Positions 8,763 to 16,915 are shown, counted from the stretch's first letter. The stretch: 64,000 nt of DNA from Saccharothrix carnea (GCF_003014735.1 NZ_PYAX01000008.1:310001-374000); one strand, 5' to 3'. Notes: generated by a model not told the origin, from the letters alone. Made by a program: numbers and translations.

Positions 8763-9790
8763 GACCGCACCACCCGGCGCGTGCGCAGGCGTTCCAGCGC
8801 GTCGGTCACCAGCACCACCCGCCTGGCCGGCCGCCCCACCGCGGGCACCTTCCGGTGGCGGATCTCGCCGCGCAGCCGGTGCACGCACGCGGCGGGCGGG
8901 ATGGCGATGCTCGTGACCACCATCTTCGCCACCTCGTCACGAGTGCGCGGTCCGGGCGCGATGCGCCGCACGGCGAACCAGCCGGTCAACCCGGCCCACG
9001 CGCCGCCGAGCACCGACGCCGCCTTCCGCCACCCGAGAACTCCACAAAGGACTGCGAGTGCACCGGACGCCGTCGTGGCCGCGTGCCAGGGCAGCCGTCC
9101 GGGGACGCCACCCATCCGCTCCCTCCACTGAGGACCGAGCAGCCGCCGCACCAACGCGTCGTCGGCGTTGCCGCGCTGCTGCTTCAGGCTGGCGAAGAAC
9201 CCCGCCTCGCGCACCGGGTGCGTGGTCACGCGATCACCGCGCACGATCCGGTACCCGCGCGCCTGCACGCGCAACGCCAGCTCGGCGTCCTCCCGGTACG
9301 CCCGCGGGAAGCGTTCGTCGAACCCTCCCGAGTGCACCAGGGCGGCCCGCCGGTACGCCATGTCCGCGGTGATCCACCGGGCGTCGGCCAGCCCCGCCGT
9401 GCCCCGCTCCCAATCGGTCGGCCTGCGGTCCCCGGGCAGCGGCACGACGATCCGCCCCTGCGACGCGCCCACGTCGAGCCCCAGCCGCTCCAAGTCCGCG
9501 GCCAACCGCAGCTTCCAGTCGTGCGGCGGCACCACGTCGTCGTCCAGGAACGCCACCCACTCGCAGCACGCGGCACGCCACCCGGCGTTGCGCGCCGCCG
9601 CGGGCCCCCGCCCACCGGAGCGCAGCACGCGCGCCGAGTGCGTCGGCGGCAGCGGTCCCGGCTCCGGCCGGTCGTCCACCACGATGATCTCGCGCGGCGG
9701 CGGCCCGACACCGTGCTCCAGCGCGTCCAGCACGACGCGCAGGCTGTCCCGGCCCACGGTGGGGATCACCACCGCGTAGTCGACGCTCAT
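8759..9790 (-). CDS. Glycosyltransferase family 2
   Basis: A 343-residue GT-A enzyme. It starts YAVVIPTVGRDSLRVVLDAL, has the acidic metal/nucleotide motif FLDDDVVPP, and a second acidic motif ERFPRAYREDAELALRV typical of GT2. A C-terminal hydrophobic stretch (about residues 235-275) may anchor it to the membrane. Its ATG overlaps the stop of the carbamoyltransferase gene and its stop overlaps the GT9 start, so all are one coupled operon. It probably adds one sugar of the glycan made here. Confidence 0.9.
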   Translation of the reverse strand: MSVDYAVVIPTVGRDSLRVVLDALEHGVGPPPREIIVVDDRPEPGPLPPTHSARVLRSGGRGPAAARNAGWRAACCEWVAFLDDDVVPPHDWKLRLAADLERLGLDVGASQGRIVVPLPGDRRPTDWERGTAGLADARWITADMAYRRAALVHSGGFDERFPRAYREDAELALRVQARGYRIVRGDRVTTHPVREAGFFASLKQQRGNADDALVRRLLGPQWRERMGGVPGRLPWHAATTASGALAVLCGVLGWRKAASVLGGAWAGLTGWFAVRRIAPGPRTRDEVAKMVVTSIAIPPAACVHRLRGEIRHRKVPAVGRPARRVVLVTDALERLRTRRVVRS

Positions 9791-11403
9791 GGCCGCCGCA
9801 CCACGAACCGGCCGATGGCCAGCAGGTCCACCGGCGCCGACCCGAAGCACTCCAGCGCGTCACGCGGGTCGTCCACCATCGGCCGCCCGGCCGTGTTCAG
9901 GCTGGTGTTCACCACGACGGGCACGCCGGTGCGCCGGTCGAACTCGCGGATCACCCGGGCCATCAGCGGCTCGCTGCCCGGGTCGACGGTCTGCACGCGC
10001 GCGGTGCCGTCCACGTGCACGACCGCCGGGATCCGGTCACGCCACTGCGGCCGCACGTCGTGCACGAAGAGCATGTACGGGCTCGGCAACGGCCCCCGTT
10101 CGAACAGCTCCGCCGCGCGGTCGGCCAGCACCATCGGCGCGATCGGCCGGAACTGCTCGCGCCCCTTGACGTTGTTGAGCCGTTCCAGGTTCTCGGCCTT
10201 GCCGGGGTGCGCGAGCAGCGACCGGCGGCCCAACGCCCGCGGCCCGTACTCGCTGCGACCCTGGAACCAGGCCACCACCCGGTCGTCGGCCAGCGCCTCG
10301 GCCACCGCGACGGCCACGTCGTCCGGCTCCTCGTAGGCGACCTTGGCGTTCTCCAGGTACCCGCGGATCTGCTCGTCGGTCCACGACCGGCCCAGGTCGG
10401 CGCCCGGTATCGCGGCGGCAGGCTCACCGGCGTCCGCCACCACCTGCAGCGCCGCACCGAGCGCGGTGCCCGCGTCACCGGCCGCCGGCTGCACCCACAC
10501 CTCGTCGAACGGCCCCTCGGCGAAGATCCGGGTGTTCGCCACGCAGTTGAGCGCCACGCCGCCCGCCATGGTCAGCCGCTTCTGCCCGGTCCGCTCGTGC
10601 AGCCACCGGACCAGGTCCAACAGCACCTCCTCGACCCGCACCTGCACGCTCGCCGCCAGCTCGGCGTGCTCCCGCGTCACCTCGTCGTCCGGGCCGCGGC
10701 GCTTGGCCAGCGTCGCCCAGTCCAGCGGCGTGACGTGGAACCCGCCGTCCTCGGTCGCGCGGACGTGCTCGCGCAGCAGGTCCAGGTGCTTGGGCTCGGC
10801 GTAGGAGGCCAGCGCCATCACCTTGTACTCGTCGCTGGAGCGCAGGAAGCCCAGGTGCTCGGTCAGGTCCTCGTAGAACAGGCCGAGCGAGTGCGGCAGG
10901 TGCTGCGCGGCCAGCGTCTCCAGCTTGTGGTCGCGGTAGCTGCCCGCCAGGTGCGAGCGGCACTCGCCGCGCCCGTCGTTGACCAGCACGGCGCAGTCGC
11001 CGCCGAACGGCGCGGCCAAGGCGGTGGACGCGGCGTGCGCCACGTGGTGCGGCACGAACCGCACGATCGCCGGGTCCAGCCCCGGCAGCGCGGTGGCCAG
11101 GAAGTACGGCGCGCGGCGCGCGTACTCGGTGCGCAGGTCCTCCCACGGCACGTCGCTCGGCTCGACCAGGTCCGGGTCGTAGGAGTAGGCGACAGCGTCC
11201 AGGTCGGCCGCAGTGAGCCCGGCGTGCTCCAGGCACCAGCGAGCGGCCTGCTCGGGCTGTTCCCAGGCGGAGAACGGAACGGGCCGCTTGCCGTGCTTGC
11301 GCCGGGAGAAGCGTTCCTCCTCCGCGGCGGCCACCACCTCGCCGTCCACCACGAGGGCGGCGGCGGGGTCGTGGAAGACCGCGTTGATGCCGAGCACGCG
11401 CAC
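9787..11403 (-). CDS. NodU/CmcH family carbamoyltransferase
   Basis: A 538-residue enzyme. The N-terminal Kae1-like domain carries the His of VPHHVAHAAS and the ND-G motif VLVNDGRGE. The C-terminal Carbam_trans_C domain begins near YGPRALGRRSLLAHP. The family transfers the carbamoyl group of carbamoyl phosphate, via a carbamoyl-AMP intermediate, to a sugar or antibiotic hydroxyl. In this operon a sugar hydroxyl on the glycan is the likely acceptor (inference). The GTG start is preceded by AAAGGGGAA. Upstream lies a tandem 16-bp repeat in the gap to the UDP-xylose synthase gene. Confidence 0.93.
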   Translation of the reverse strand: MRVLGINAVFHDPAAALVVDGEVVAAAEEERFSRRKHGKRPVPFSAWEQPEQAARWCLEHAGLTAADLDAVAYSYDPDLVEPSDVPWEDLRTEYARRAPYFLATALPGLDPAIVRFVPHHVAHAASTALAAPFGGDCAVLVNDGRGECRSHLAGSYRDHKLETLAAQHLPHSLGLFYEDLTEHLGFLRSSDEYKVMALASYAEPKHLDLLREHVRATEDGGFHVTPLDWATLAKRRGPDDEVTREHAELAASVQVRVEEVLLDLVRWLHERTGQKRLTMAGGVALNCVANTRIFAEGPFDEVWVQPAAGDAGTALGAALQVVADAGEPAAAIPGADLGRSWTDEQIRGYLENAKVAYEEPDDVAVAVAEALADDRVVAWFQGRSEYGPRALGRRSLLAHPGKAENLERLNNVKGREQFRPIAPMVLADRAAELFERGPLPSPYMLFVHDVRPQWRDRIPAVVHVDGTARVQTVDPGSEPLMARVIREFDRRTGVPVVVNTSLNTAGRPMVDDPRDALECFGSAPVDLLAIGRFVVRRP

Positions 11404-11418
11404 GGTGTTCCCCTTTCG

Positions 11419-11450
11419 CTCCTGAGTGGACCGTCTCCTGAGTGGACCGT
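11419..11450. repeat. Tandem 16-bp repeat in operon gap
   Basis: Two perfect adjacent copies of CTCCTGAGTGGACCGT lie in the 67-bp gap between two operon genes, just upstream of the carbamoyltransferase ribosome-binding site. This could be replication slippage or a paired regulator site. Confidence 0.8.
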
Positions 11451-11470
11451 CGCAGACCGATGTCGTCCGA

Positions 11471-12397
11471 CTACCCGACGAGTTCGCGGTCAAACGACCG
11501 CCGCAGCCCCTCGTCCAACCCGATCTCCGGCTGCCAGCCCAGCACCTGCCGGGCCAACGAGATGTCCGGTCGGCGGCGGCGCGGGTCGTCGGTCATGGCG
11601 TCGACGTGCCGGATCTCGGACGTGCTGCCGGTGAAGTCGATGACCTTCCGCGCCACCTCCAGCACGGTGACCTCCTCGGGGTTGCCGAGGTTCACCGGGC
11701 CGGGGTGGTCGCTCTCCGCCATCGACAGCAGGCCGCGCACCAGGTCGTCCACGTGGCACAGCGACCGGGTCTGGGAGCCGTCGCCGTGCACGGTCAGCGG
11801 CTCGCCCGCGCGGGCCTGCCGCACGAACGTCGGGATCATCCGGCCGTCGTCCGGGCGCATCCGCGCGCCGTAGGTGTTGAAGATGCGCACGATCCCCGCG
11901 TCCACGCCGTACTCGCCGCGGAACGCGCAGGTCATCGCCTCGCCGAAGCGCTTGGCCTCGTCGTAGACGCTGCGCGGGCCGACCGGGTTGACGTTGCCCC
12001 AGTACGTCTCCCGCTGCGGGTGTTCCAAGGGGTCGCCGTACACCTCGCTGGTGGAGGCGATGACGATCCGGGCGTTCTTGCGCCGGGCCAGCTCCAGCGC
12101 GTGCAACGTGCCGAAACCGCCCGTCTTGAGCGTGTCGACGGGCATCCGCAGGTAGTCGACCGGCGACGCCGGGCAGGCCAGGTGCAGCACCAGGTCGACG
12201 TGTCCGAGCAGGTCGAGCGGCTTGGCCACGTCTTCGACCACCACCCCCAGCCGCGCGTCGTCCGGCAGGTTCTCCGGCGACCCGGTGCGGAAGTCGTCCA
12301 CGCAGACCACCCGCGTGCCGCGCTTGAGCAGCGCTTCGCACACGTGCGAGCCGAGGAACCCGGCACCACCCGTCACCACCGCTCGTTCGAATCCCAT
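11471..12397 (-). CDS. UDP-glucuronate decarboxylase (UDP-xylose synthase)
   Basis: A 308-residue short-chain dehydrogenase/epimerase. The NAD motif is TGGAGFLGSH and the catalytic Tyr145/Lys149 lie in SVYDEAKR. The signature stretches HLACPASPVDY and TSEVYGDPLEHPQ are characteristic of UXS rather than general epimerases. It decarboxylates UDP-glucuronate to UDP-xylose. As the first gene of the minus-strand operon it links to the UDP-glucose dehydrogenase at the far end, so the operon makes its own pentose donor for the GT genes between them. Confidence 0.93.
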   Translation of the reverse strand: MGFERAVVTGGAGFLGSHVCEALLKRGTRVVCVDDFRTGSPENLPDDARLGVVVEDVAKPLDLLGHVDLVLHLACPASPVDYLRMPVDTLKTGGFGTLHALELARRKNARIVIASTSEVYGDPLEHPQRETYWGNVNPVGPRSVYDEAKRFGEAMTCAFRGEYGVDAGIVRIFNTYGARMRPDDGRMIPTFVRQARAGEPLTVHGDGSQTRSLCHVDDLVRGLLSMAESDHPGPVNLGNPEEVTVLEVARKVIDFTGSTSEIRHVDAMTDDPRRRRPDISLARQVLGWQPEIGLDEGLRRSFDRELVG

Positions 12398-12457
12398 GAG
12401 CAGGGCCTACCCAGCGATCAGGTGAGTAACCACCACTTCCCGGGGTAGTACTCGCTG

Positions 12458-13306
12458 GTGCCCCAGACCACGGTGGTGATAGCGACCCGTGACCGCGCGG
12501 ACGACCTCACCCGGACCCTCGAGCGGCTCGGTGAGCTGGACGTGCCGGTCATCGTCGTGGACAACGGGTCGTCGGACGACACGGTCGCGCGCGTGCGGCG
12601 GGAGTTCGGGCACGTCGAAGTGCTGGCGCTGGGGCGCAACGAGGGCGCGGTGGCGCGCAACCACGGCGTGCGGCGCGCGGCGACCCCGTACGTGGCGTTC
12701 AGCGACGACGACTCGTGGTGGGCCCCCGACGCCTTGCGGTGCGGCGAGGAGCTGTTCGCGCGGCACCCCCGGCTGGGCCTGGTCGCGGCCCGCACGATCG
12801 TGGAGCCGGACGGCCGGCTCGACCCGGTGTGCGTCGAGATGGCCCGTTCGGCGCTGGGCCGTGACGACGACCTGCCCGGACCGTCCGTGCTGGGTTTCGT
12901 GTGCTGCGCCGCGATCGTGCGCCGGTCGGCGTTCCTCGGCGTCGGCGGGTTCCACCCGGTGCTGTTCTGGCCGGGGGAGGAGCGCCTGTTCTCCTGGGAC
13001 CTGGCCGCGACCGGGTGGGCGTGCTGCTACGTGGACGAGGTGGTCGCGCACCACCAGCCGTCTGCGTTCCGGCCACCACCGGCCTGGCGGCGGCGCGTGG
13101 AGCTGCGCAACGACCTGCTCACCACCTGGCTGCGGCGGCCGCTCGGTGTGGTGCTCGGTCAGACGTTCGCGCTGGCCAGGCGGGCGGTGGGGGACCGGGA
13201 CGCGGGCGCCGCGCTGGTCGCCGCACTGCGCAGGCTTCCCGCCGTCCTCCGCCACCGCCGGCTCCTGCCCGTCGAGGTGGAACGCCGGGTGGCGCTGGTG
13301 GGCTGA
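12458..13306 (+). CDS. Glycosyltransferase family 2
   Basis: A 282-residue GT-A enzyme transcribed divergently from the glycan operon with only 60 bp between starts, so promoters are shared. It starts TTVVIATRDRADDL, has the nucleotide-binding IVVDNGSSDD and the DXD-like motif FSDDDSWW. The C-terminal half contains a GT2 acceptor-site motif (WPGEERLFSWDLAATGW). It probably acts with the divergent operon on the same glycan. Acceptor and donor are unknown; UDP-xylose is an attractive guess only. Confidence 0.88.
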   Translation: MPQTTVVIATRDRADDLTRTLERLGELDVPVIVVDNGSSDDTVARVRREFGHVEVLALGRNEGAVARNHGVRRAATPYVAFSDDDSWWAPDALRCGEELFARHPRLGLVAARTIVEPDGRLDPVCVEMARSALGRDDDLPGPSVLGFVCCAAIVRRSAFLGVGGFHPVLFWPGEERLFSWDLAATGWACCYVDEVVAHHQPSAFRPPPAWRRRVELRNDLLTTWLRRPLGVVLGQTFALARRAVGDRDAGAALVAALRRLPAVLRHRRLLPVEVERRVALVG

Positions 13307-13685
13307 CGCTCCAGTTCCAATGCGCTCTAAGCTTGAAAAGCCTGAAAAGATCAAAAGATCAAAAGCGTCCTCGCCGGACGGGCAGATCAGCAGGATGACC
13401 CCGACTACGCCTGGATCTCCTGACCCAGCGTGGTCCCGGGCTTCGTGTCATCCCACCGACCTCCCTCCGGGCTACCACACGCGTCAGGGGGGCGCTTCCA
13501 GTGAAGTGACCGACATCAGTGGACTAGCCCCCCTTGACACGTGCGGTAGGGCTACGCCAGGTCGGCGGGATGACACGAACCCCTACTTCTACGAAGAGCG
13601 GAAGTGCATCGCAGCCGCACACGCCCCGGCGCCGCTCGACCCCGCGCTCGCCGGCGACCCCCGTGCCGTCCACTGGCCGTCGTCG
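13307..13685. other. Non-coding interval with large inverted repeat
   Basis: This 379-bp gap lies between two convergent genes. No credible coding frame is seen. The left part has an A-rich run with AGATCAAA repeated (about 13345-13370); the right part holds the long imperfect inverted repeat described separately. Confidence 0.6.
13438..13580. repeat. Long imperfect inverted repeat (MITE-like or giant hairpin)
   Basis: Two arms of about 60-68 bp face each other. The outer block of the left arm (13442-13462, CGTGTCATCCCACCGACCT core) matches the reverse complement of 13559-13579 with one mismatch. After a 7-bp unmatched bulge, a second block (CTACCACACGCGTCAGGGGGGC-like, quoted in part) matches with three differences, and the arms nearly meet at CCAGTG / CAGTGG around 13508. 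It carries no gene. It may be a MITE remnant or a bidirectional terminator for the convergent genes. Confidence 0.7.
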
Positions 13686-14171
13686 TCACCCGATCGGTGC
13701 GTCCCGCTCCACCGCGACCAGACCGGCGTGGTCCACCCGGTAGCCGACACCGCGCACGGTGGTGATGATGGAGGCCGCCTGGCCCAGCTTGTGGCGGATG
13801 CGCCGCACGTGCACGTCCACCGTGCGGGTGTCCACGACGCTCTTCGTGCCCCACACGTTCGCCATCAGCGCGGTCCGCCGGTGCACCCGGTGGGGGTTCG
13901 CGCACAGGTGGTGCAGCAGGTCGAACTCCAGCCTGGTCAGCCCCACCGGCACGCCCCGGAGCAGCACGCGCCGCGAGTCGACCAGGATCCGCAGCTCCGG
14001 CTCGGCCCGCGCGACCGGCGGGTCGACCACCACGTCCGCGCCCGGCAGGTCCAGCGCCGACCGCAGTGCCGCGGCCAGCCGCCCCGCCGTGTCCGCCACC
14101 CGCGCGCCGCCGGCGGAGACGCGGATGACCACCCTCACCTCGACGTCCGTCACCTCGGGCAATGCCGTCAC
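13686..14171 (-). CDS. Orphan winged-helix (OmpR-type DNA-binding domain) regulator
   Basis: A 161-residue protein. Residues about 65-150 form a Trans_reg_C winged helix: LTRLEFDLLHHLCANPHRVHRR, shown here as its two halves, then the recognition-helix region TRTVDVHVRRIRHKLG and the wing VRGVGYRVD. There is no receiver domain with a phospho-acceptor Asp; the N-terminal 60 residues look like a small alpha/beta region. It therefore cannot be a normal response regulator. It is divergent from the aldo/keto reductase gene with an 84-bp spacer, which suggests that gene or itself as target. Confidence 0.85.
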   Translation of the reverse strand: MTALPEVTDVEVRVVIRVSAGGARVADTAGRLAAALRSALDLPGADVVVDPPVARAEPELRILVDSRRVLLRGVPVGLTRLEFDLLHHLCANPHRVHRRTALMANVWGTKSVVDTRTVDVHVRRIRHKLGQAASIITTVRGVGYRVDHAGLVAVERDAPIG

Positions 14172-14255
14172 GGTGATGATCGGACCAGTGGGACGTCACG
14201 TCCGTCAACGCGTTCCAGCCCGTGGGAGGCGTTGACAGCGGGCATGATGAGGCCC

Positions 14256-15071
14256 ATGAGGACCATCACCCTGAACAACGGCGTCACCATGCCGCAGCTC
14301 GGTTTCGGTGTCTTCCAGGTGTCCATTGAGGACACCTATGACGCCGTCACCGAGGCGTTGCGGGTCGGCTACCGCAGCATCGACACGGCCGCCGCCTACC
14401 GCAACGAGCAACCGGTCGGCCGGGCCATCGCCGACTCGTCCGTGCCGCGCGACGACATCTTCGTGACGACCAAGCTGTGGAACTCCGACCAGGGCTACGA
14501 CGAGGCGCTGCGCGCGTTCGAGGCGAGCTCCGAGCGGCTCGGCCTCGACCGGGTCGACCTGTACCTGGTGCACTGGCCCGCGCCCAAGCAGGACCGGTAC
14601 GTCGACAGCTGGCGCGCGCTGGGCAAGTTGCACGCGGACGGCCAGGTCCGGGCGATCGGCGTGTCCAACTTCCAGCCCACCCACCTGGACCGGATCGTGG
14701 AGGCCACCGGCGCGGTGCCCGCGGTGAACCAGGTCGAGCTGCACCCGTGGCTCCAGCAGGCCGAACTGCGCGCCTTCCACGCCCGGCACGGCATCGCGAC
14801 CGAGGCGTGGAGCCCGCTGGCGCAGGGCGCGCTGCTGTCCGACCCGGTCGTCACCGGGATCGCGGCCAAGCACGGCCGCACACCGGCTCAGGTCGTGCTG
14901 CGCTGGCACGTGCAGCTGGACAACGTCGTCATCCCCAAGTCGGTGACGCCCAGCCGCATCGCGGAGAACTTCGCCCTGTTCGACTTCGAGCTGGACGACG
15001 AGGACATGGGGCGGATCAAGAGCCTGGACCGGGGCGAGCGCACCGGCCCCGACCCCGACACGTTCGGCTGA
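14256..15071 (+). CDS. Aldo/keto reductase
   Basis: A 271-residue AKR. The catalytic tetrad is complete: Asp43 and Tyr48 in SIDTAAAYRNE, Lys73 in VTTKLW, His106 in LVHWPAP. The NADPH-binding IPKSVTPSRIAENF is near the C-terminus. It resembles AKR5-type 2,5-diketo-D-gluconate reductases by length and motifs; the substrate is unknown. In-frame ATG codons at 14244 and 14247 are alternative starts; MRTITLNNGVTMPQLGFG is the standard N-terminus. Long uninterrupted frames run in upstream on the same strand but are not coding. Confidence 0.92.
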   Translation: MRTITLNNGVTMPQLGFGVFQVSIEDTYDAVTEALRVGYRSIDTAAAYRNEQPVGRAIADSSVPRDDIFVTTKLWNSDQGYDEALRAFEASSERLGLDRVDLYLVHWPAPKQDRYVDSWRALGKLHADGQVRAIGVSNFQPTHLDRIVEATGAVPAVNQVELHPWLQQAELRAFHARHGIATEAWSPLAQGALLSDPVVTGIAAKHGRTPAQVVLRWHVQLDNVVIPKSVTPSRIAENFALFDFELDDEDMGRIKSLDRGERTGPDPDTFG

Positions 15072-15124
15072 CCCCAACGCCGAACATCCGATCCACGAAC
15101 ATCCGACCACGGAACGACTCGACG

Positions 15125-15140
15125 GCCGCGCAGTCGCGGC
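15125..15140. terminator. Short hairpin between convergent genes
   Basis: GCCGCG/CGCGGC pair around a CAGT loop, 54 bp after the aldo/keto reductase stop and 2 bp before the end of the convergent gene. Direct copies of CGAACATCCGA lie just left of it. Confidence 0.4.
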
Positions 15141-15141
15141 G

Positions 15142-15651
15142 CTAGACGCTCACCGGGCCGCCGGACCGCCAGTACTCGCCGCCGGCCCGGCTGAGCAGGC
15201 CTTCGTCCACGAGGTACCGCCGCACGGTCACGTGGTCGACCTCACCGCCGTCGCACCACCGCTTCAGCACCTCCACGACGTCCCGCTCGGGGTACCGTCT
15301 ACCCGGCTCGAACGCGGTGCTCACCTGTTCGAGCACCGCCCGCCTGCGCCCGCGCTGCGCGGGGAGCTTCACCAGCCGCCCATCTCGCACGAACGGGTCC
15401 TCCTGGACCCGGTTCGCCTGTTCGACCCGGGTGGCCTCCTTGAACAGTTCCTCGCGCAGTCGCAAGCCCGACCCGTCGGTGACGACGAGTCCCGCCGACC
15501 GCAGTCGGCGCAACGAGTTCTCGACCCGCCGAACGTCCAACCCGGTCGCCGCGGTGATGTCCGCACTCGTGCGGGCGCCCAGGATCAGTGCGGCGGCCAC
15601 GCGCAACCGTTCGGGTTCGGCCAGCAGTCCGATCAGTGCATCAGGGGTCAC
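15142..15651 (-). CDS. ArsR-like HTH protein with DUF2087
   Basis: A 169-residue protein. Residues 1-70 form a winged HTH (LIGLLAEPERLRVAAALI, then ADITAATGLDVRRVENSLRR as the recognition region). The C-terminal half (about 85-165) matches DUF2087, with KLPAQRGRRRAVLEQV and YPERDVVEVLKRW. Such fusions are common actinobacterial regulators of unknown ligand. It starts with GTG and is divergent from the nucleotidyl-cyclase-like gene, so it may control it. Confidence 0.88.
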   Translation of the reverse strand: MTPDALIGLLAEPERLRVAAALILGARTSADITAATGLDVRRVENSLRRLRSAGLVVTDGSGLRLREELFKEATRVEQANRVQEDPFVRDGRLVKLPAQRGRRRAVLEQVSTAFEPGRRYPERDVVEVLKRWCDGGEVDHVTVRRYLVDEGLLSRAGGEYWRSGGPVSV

Positions 15652-15713
15652 GCTTCGAGCTAACCGAAGGCGGCGGTCTGGTGCACGCCCATTTCGGGCG
15701 GACCTTAATAGCC

Positions 15714-16511
15714 GTGCGCACTGATCACCTCTTCCCCCTGTCGTCGGTGGAGCCGGTTTTCGGCATGCCGATCGAGAACGCCCGCAAGTTCCAGCAGGTG
15801 GCCGCCGAGCAGGACCTGGTCATCGACGTGCGGGCGACGAACCCGCACGCGGTGGCCTGGTTGCGCGAGGGCGCGCTGCCCAAACCCGAGGCGGTGAAGG
15901 CCAAGACCATCGACGACCTCGACGTCCGGCTCGGCGCGGCCCGCCGCCACCGCGGCCTGGTCGGCTACTTCCGGCCCGAGTTACCCCGCTTCGACCTGCA
16001 CGACCGGCTGCTGCGCCGCTACGACCAGCGGCGCGTCGAGTTCGAGGCGCTGCGCGACAAGATGGACCGGTTCGAGCGGCGCGGCGAGTACGTCGTGCGG
16101 GACGGCGTGGTGCACGGTTTCGACCGGCGCGGCAGGCTGCGGCCCCTGACCGGCGACCACGACGTGTTCGACATCCGCGCGTCCGGTGGCGCGGACCTGA
16201 GCCGCCGCCGGTACGACCGGGCGGTGGCGACCATGATGTCGATGGACATGGGCGTCACGCACGGCGCCCACATGTACTGGCGGCCCACCACCAAGTCCGA
16301 CCTCGCGATGTTCGAGTCGATCGCGCGCAGCGGCGACGCCAAGCTCCGCTTCCACCCGGACGGCACCCTGACCGCGGGTGACTACCGCCGCTTGAACGCG
16401 GGCACCAGCGCGATCACCACGCCCGCCAGGGCGGCCCGCCCGTACGCCAGCGTCTCCCACGTGGGCAGGCCCAGGACGCCGGTGTCGTCCGCGTCGGTGA
16501 TGAACAGCTGA
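15714..16511 (+). CDS. Anthrax-toxin/CyaA/ExoY-like nucleotidyl cyclase domain protein
   Basis: About 265 residues from GTG 15714; GTG 15681 is an alternative and the start is uncertain. Residues 17-190 align by eye with the anthrax edema factor/CyaA catalytic core. PIENARKFQQVA opens the domain. LPKPEAVKAKT (Lys57, Lys62, Lys64) has the spacing of CyaA Lys58/His63/Lys65. LTGDHDVFDI supplies the metal-binding Asp148/Asp150, and GVTHGAHMYW corresponds to the catalytic loop around CyaA His298. The His63 position is Lys here, which I recall also for ExoY. No signal peptide, repeat or translocation domain is seen. The last 43 codons overlap the convergent membrane-protein gene, so the true end may be earlier if a frameshift exists. 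Confidence 0.75.
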   Translation: MRTDHLFPLSSVEPVFGMPIENARKFQQVAAEQDLVIDVRATNPHAVAWLREGALPKPEAVKAKTIDDLDVRLGAARRHRGLVGYFRPELPRFDLHDRLLRRYDQRRVEFEALRDKMDRFERRGEYVVRDGVVHGFDRRGRLRPLTGDHDVFDIRASGGADLSRRRYDRAVATMMSMDMGVTHGAHMYWRPTTKSDLAMFESIARSGDAKLRFHPDGTLTAGDYRRLNAGTSAITTPARAARPYASVSHVGRPRTPVSSASVMNS

Positions 16512-16780
16512 CCGTAGAGCAGCAGCAGGAGCACGCCGTAGAGCCGCGCGTGCCGGTGCTGCCACGCGAGCAGCACGCCGGCCACGCCCGTGCACACGTA
16601 CAGGGTGTGGGTGGCGCCGTCGCCCATCGGCAGGAACGGGATGGACGCGAGCACGATCTGCAGCACGCCCACCAGGAGCGCGAGCAGTTGAGCCCGGCTG
16701 AAGGACCGGCTCTCGGGCTCGGTCCCCGGCCGGGGCTTCCTCCCCGCACACCGTCGGGTCAACACTGCCTCGTTCCGCAT
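16382..16780 (-). CDS. DUF4383-like small membrane protein
   Basis: A 132-residue protein with four hydrophobic helices (LLALLVGVLQIVLASIPF; THTLYVCTGVAGVLLAW; YGVLLLLLYGQLFI; RAALAGVVIALVPAF) and a basic end KRR. The helix pattern and the PMGDGATHTLYV loop fit DUF4383, a family of small actinobacterial membrane proteins of unknown role. Its 3' 130 bp are antisense to the end of the cyclase-like gene, an unusually long convergent overlap. Confidence 0.8.
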   Translation of the reverse strand: MRNEAVLTRRCAGRKPRPGTEPESRSFSRAQLLALLVGVLQIVLASIPFLPMGDGATHTLYVCTGVAGVLLAWQHRHARLYGVLLLLLYGQLFITDADDTGVLGLPTWETLAYGRAALAGVVIALVPAFKRR

Positions 16781-16915
16781 GACACGGGGTTACCCGCGCC
16801 CGTTCGGCTCACCCCCGGCCGCCGGTGCCTTACTCCTATGGGTCAGATCGCGCAACACGGTCCGGCATTACGGCTGATCGGCGTGTCGCGGCAGGTCGAC
16901 GCCCGTGCGGCCCGG

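Noticed and set aside
13534..13560. TTGACA as a -35 promoter element
   Set aside because: No -10 at the right spacing, and the site lies inside the inverted repeat with no gene following in that direction.
12489..15071. 860-codon open frame spanning the GT2, the inverted repeat and the aldo/keto reductase
   Set aside because: Only its last third is real (aldo/keto reductase). The rest is a shadow frame over the GT2 gene and non-coding repeat DNA.
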